From NCBI GenBank assembly GCA_958446785.1, contig CAUCXP010000014.1, positions 1 to 14,526 on the forward strand: a stretch of DNA of 14,526 nt. The letters run 5' to 3'. The notes beneath the pieces are model-generated. The model saw only the letters and a program-made list of their open reading frames with translations. It had not been told where the DNA came from and did no database searches. This DNA comes from an uncultured Collinsella sp. Lineage in GTDB: Bacteria > Actinomycetota > Coriobacteriia > Coriobacteriales > Coriobacteriaceae. The stretch's first letter is position 1; each line of letters starts with the position of its first letter. Below, one piece after another: positions 12,835 to 14,526 of this stretch. The position numbers and the translations under genes are program-made.

Positions 12835-14526
12835 TTACGAGCGTTTGCGACTCACCACGGCGCCTGCGGCGATGGCGGCTGTTCCCGCAAAGGCGGCTGC
12901 CACGATGGCTGCGCTCGAGGCGTCGCCGGTTGCCGCGAGCTTGCCGATGGTCTTGGCTCCCGTGGCTGCAACTGCAACGGTCTTGGTTGTCTTCGTGCCC
13001 TCGGACTTGGAACCCTCGGGCTTGGTCTCGCTTGGCTTCTCCTCGGGTTTGATCTCCTCGGGAGGCGCGATGACCGTGCTCTTGGCGACAGCTTCGTTAT
13101 AGGGGGAGTCGATCGTGGTGTCGCCCGTGCCGATGGTTTGACCTGCCTCGTAGGAGATGCTGGGGCCGTACTCTTCTTCGTAGCGATAGTTAATGATCTT
13201 GCCGCCTGCGGGCGTCTGGATGGGAGCGCCTTCGATCTCGATGGTGCCGATCGCCTTGCCATCCTCGCTTATGGCAAGAGCGAAGATTGCCGCCGTGTCT
13301 CCCTCGGCCGTGAGCTTGCTGCGGACGATCGAGATACTCGCGGGCGCGATGCCCTCGTAGGTCTGGGCGAAGATACCGATGTTCAGACCCCTAGGCTCAG
13401 GGATGACCCCGCCGCTTTGGTCGTTGCTGTAGTGATCGGGGCCGTCGCTACCGGACTCGACATAGCGGGCTATAGCCTTGACAACGGAGTCGCTGATGTA
13501 GATGTGTCCGCCAGCGACGTTTGGCTGGTGGTTTCTGGTAGAGATTGCAACCGAGAATTTACCTTCCGCGAACGCGTCCACGATGGAACCATTCTTGATG
13601 ACGATGTCGTCTCCGTCAGTGATGAGGGCGATGGCCTGACCGCCGCTCGCGCTGGTACGGACCGTCACGGTCGCGTGATCGAGCGTAACGCCCTTGTAGG
13701 CATAGACACCATATTCAACACCGCTTGCGTCAAGGGAAGCGTTCGTGACCGCGAGACTGCCCTCAGTGTCGACGGCAAGATCTCCTTCGGAGTTTGCCTT
13801 AACCTGGCTGCCGCCCGAGATGTTGATGTTGCCGTCAGCCCAAATCCCCGCTTCTTCTATCGAGCTTGCTTCTACCTTGCCACCGCCTTTGATGATGAGG
13901 TCACTGCCCGCGGCGACGCCGTAACCTTCGCCTCCTTTAGCGATCACTGTGCCAGAGGAATCGATGGTGGTCTTGCCCTTGGATTGGATGCCTTCGGTAC
14001 CGCCCGCTGCATTCACGGTGCCCGAGCCCGTGATAGAAAGATTGCCCTTTGCCTCAATTCCGTCGGCATTAGTGCTTGTGGTGTTCACAGTGCCTGCGCC
14101 AGAAATGGAGAGGTCGCCTGTGGATTTAATTGCATCGGCCTCGGCTGTCACATTGAGCTCATCCGTGCTATTCGAGCTCGTTATGTTCAACTCTGCTTTC
14201 TGGCTAGTGCCATCCTGCGCCTTGATGGCCGCTCCGGTGTAATCGGGCTCAGTTTTCACGGTGTTCCTGCCCTCGTAGGCAATGTTGAGCTTGCCTGCGG
14301 CCTGGATCGCACCGCCGTCATAGCCGTTGAGCTTCATATCGTCGGCGCCGTCCCAGCTCCAGGTGCCGGCGGCGTCTCCCGTGGGTCCCGCGGCCGCTTC
14401 GTGGCGGACGCCGCCGACGTCAACCCATTCGGCCGCGAGCGAGACGCTCGGCATGAGCAGCGAGCTTACTGTGAGCGCACATACGGCGCCTACAACGATG
14501 CGGCGGGTCACGCGGCGCCAACTGCC
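12835..14526 (-). CDS. LAxTG-anchored beta-helix surface protein, copy B (5' end outside window)
   Basis: At least 563 residues are visible. The frame runs off the right edge: the five edge codons read GSWRR and are followed by VTRRIV, exactly as inside copy A's signal peptide, so the true start lies outside and the GTG at 14511 is internal. The layout is that of copy A: signal core IVVGAVCALTVSSLLMPSV ending SLAAEW, a WSWDGADDMKLNGYDGG block, about six 21-24-residue beta-helix coils (for example DGIEAKGNLSITGSGTV), a shared block GGHIYISDSVVKAIARYVE, a stalk rich in Pro, Lys and Glu, and the sorting signal LAATG, hydrophobic span and SRKRS. The signal-peptide DNA is nearly identical to copy A, while the coil region has diverged, which points to an old tandem duplication with different binding surfaces. 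Export and class E-type sortase anchoring are inferred; the ligand is unknown. Confidence 0.88.
   Translation of the reverse strand, partial: GSWRRVTRRIVVGAVCALTVSSLLMPSVSLAAEWVDVGGVRHEAAAGPTGDAAGTWSWDGADDMKLNGYDGGAIQAAGKLNIAYEGRNTVKTEPDYTGAAIKAQDGTSQKAELNITSSNSTDELNVTAEADAIKSTGDLSISGAGTVNTTSTNADGIEAKGNLSITGSGTVNAAGGTEGIQSKGKTTIDSSGTVIAKGGEGYGVAAGSDLIIKGGGKVEASSIEEAGIWADGNINISGGSQVKANSEGDLAVDTEGSLAVTNASLDASGVEYGVYAYKGVTLDHATVTVRTSASGGQAIALITDGDDIVIKNGSIVDAFAEGKFSVAISTRNHQPNVAGGHIYISDSVVKAIARYVESGSDGPDHYSNDQSGGVIPEPRGLNIGIFAQTYEGIAPASISIVRSKLTAEGDTAAIFALAISEDGKAIGTIEIEGAPIQTPAGGKIINYRYEEEYGPSISYEAGQTIGTGDTTIDSPYNEAVAKSTVIAPPEEIKPEEKPSETKPEGSKSEGTKTTKTVAVAATGAKTIGKLAATGDASSAAIVAAAFAGTAAIAAGAVVSRKRS

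Overview
The window is GC-rich and densely coded, and looks like a gut actinobacterium of the class Coriobacteriia. A Collinsella-like species is my best guess. This rests on base composition, a TPP-riboswitch thiamine salvage operon, and surface proteins ending in the LAxTG sortase motif typical of high-GC Gram-positives. No ribosomal RNA or other taxonomic marker is present, so the assignment is inference.

Layout. (1) 1-1888, minus: the first 629 residues of a large cyclic-di-GMP signalling protein (intact GGDEF, PAS, two degenerate GGDEF-like domains) that runs off the left edge. (2) 1889-2212: non-coding, with a small inverted repeat and a possible promoter. (3) 2213-3082, plus: a patatin-like phospholipase, followed by a terminator shared with the convergent thiamine operon. 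(4) 5218-3184, minus: TPP riboswitch, intrinsic terminator, thiM, an MTH1187/DUF77-type thiamine-binding protein and thiE. The three genes are 3 bp apart or overlap by 4 bp, so they form one TPP-controlled unit for thiazole salvage and thiamine phosphate synthesis. (5) 5243-5344: a 102-bp element of two 35-bp inverted arms (REPIN or MITE-like) in the divergent promoter region between the thiamine operon and the next genes. (6) 5385-7200, plus: a Cof-type HAD phosphatase and a LysR regulator, 10 bp apart. (7) 7356-8489, plus: a short, catalytic-domain-only MetE-like methyltransferase preceded by a palindrome that could be the LysR operator. (8) 8612-9946, plus: uracil permease, convergent on (9) 10673-10008, minus: an alpha/beta-hydrolase esterase, with a terminator hairpin between them. 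(10) 14526-10881, minus: two tandem paralogous surface proteins, each with a signal peptide, a beta-helix repeat domain, a Pro/Lys/Glu-rich stalk and a C-terminal LAATG cell-wall sorting signal. The upstream copy runs off the right edge.

Most of the window is ordinary metabolism. The parts most worth a second look are the REPIN-like element beside the TPP riboswitch, the thiamine-binding protein inside the riboswitch operon, the LysR/core-MetE pair with its palindrome, and the tandem LAxTG beta-helix proteins. I found no CRISPR array, tRNA, rRNA, transposase or obvious defence system. Longer open frames antisense to the genes named here were judged to be composition shadows.
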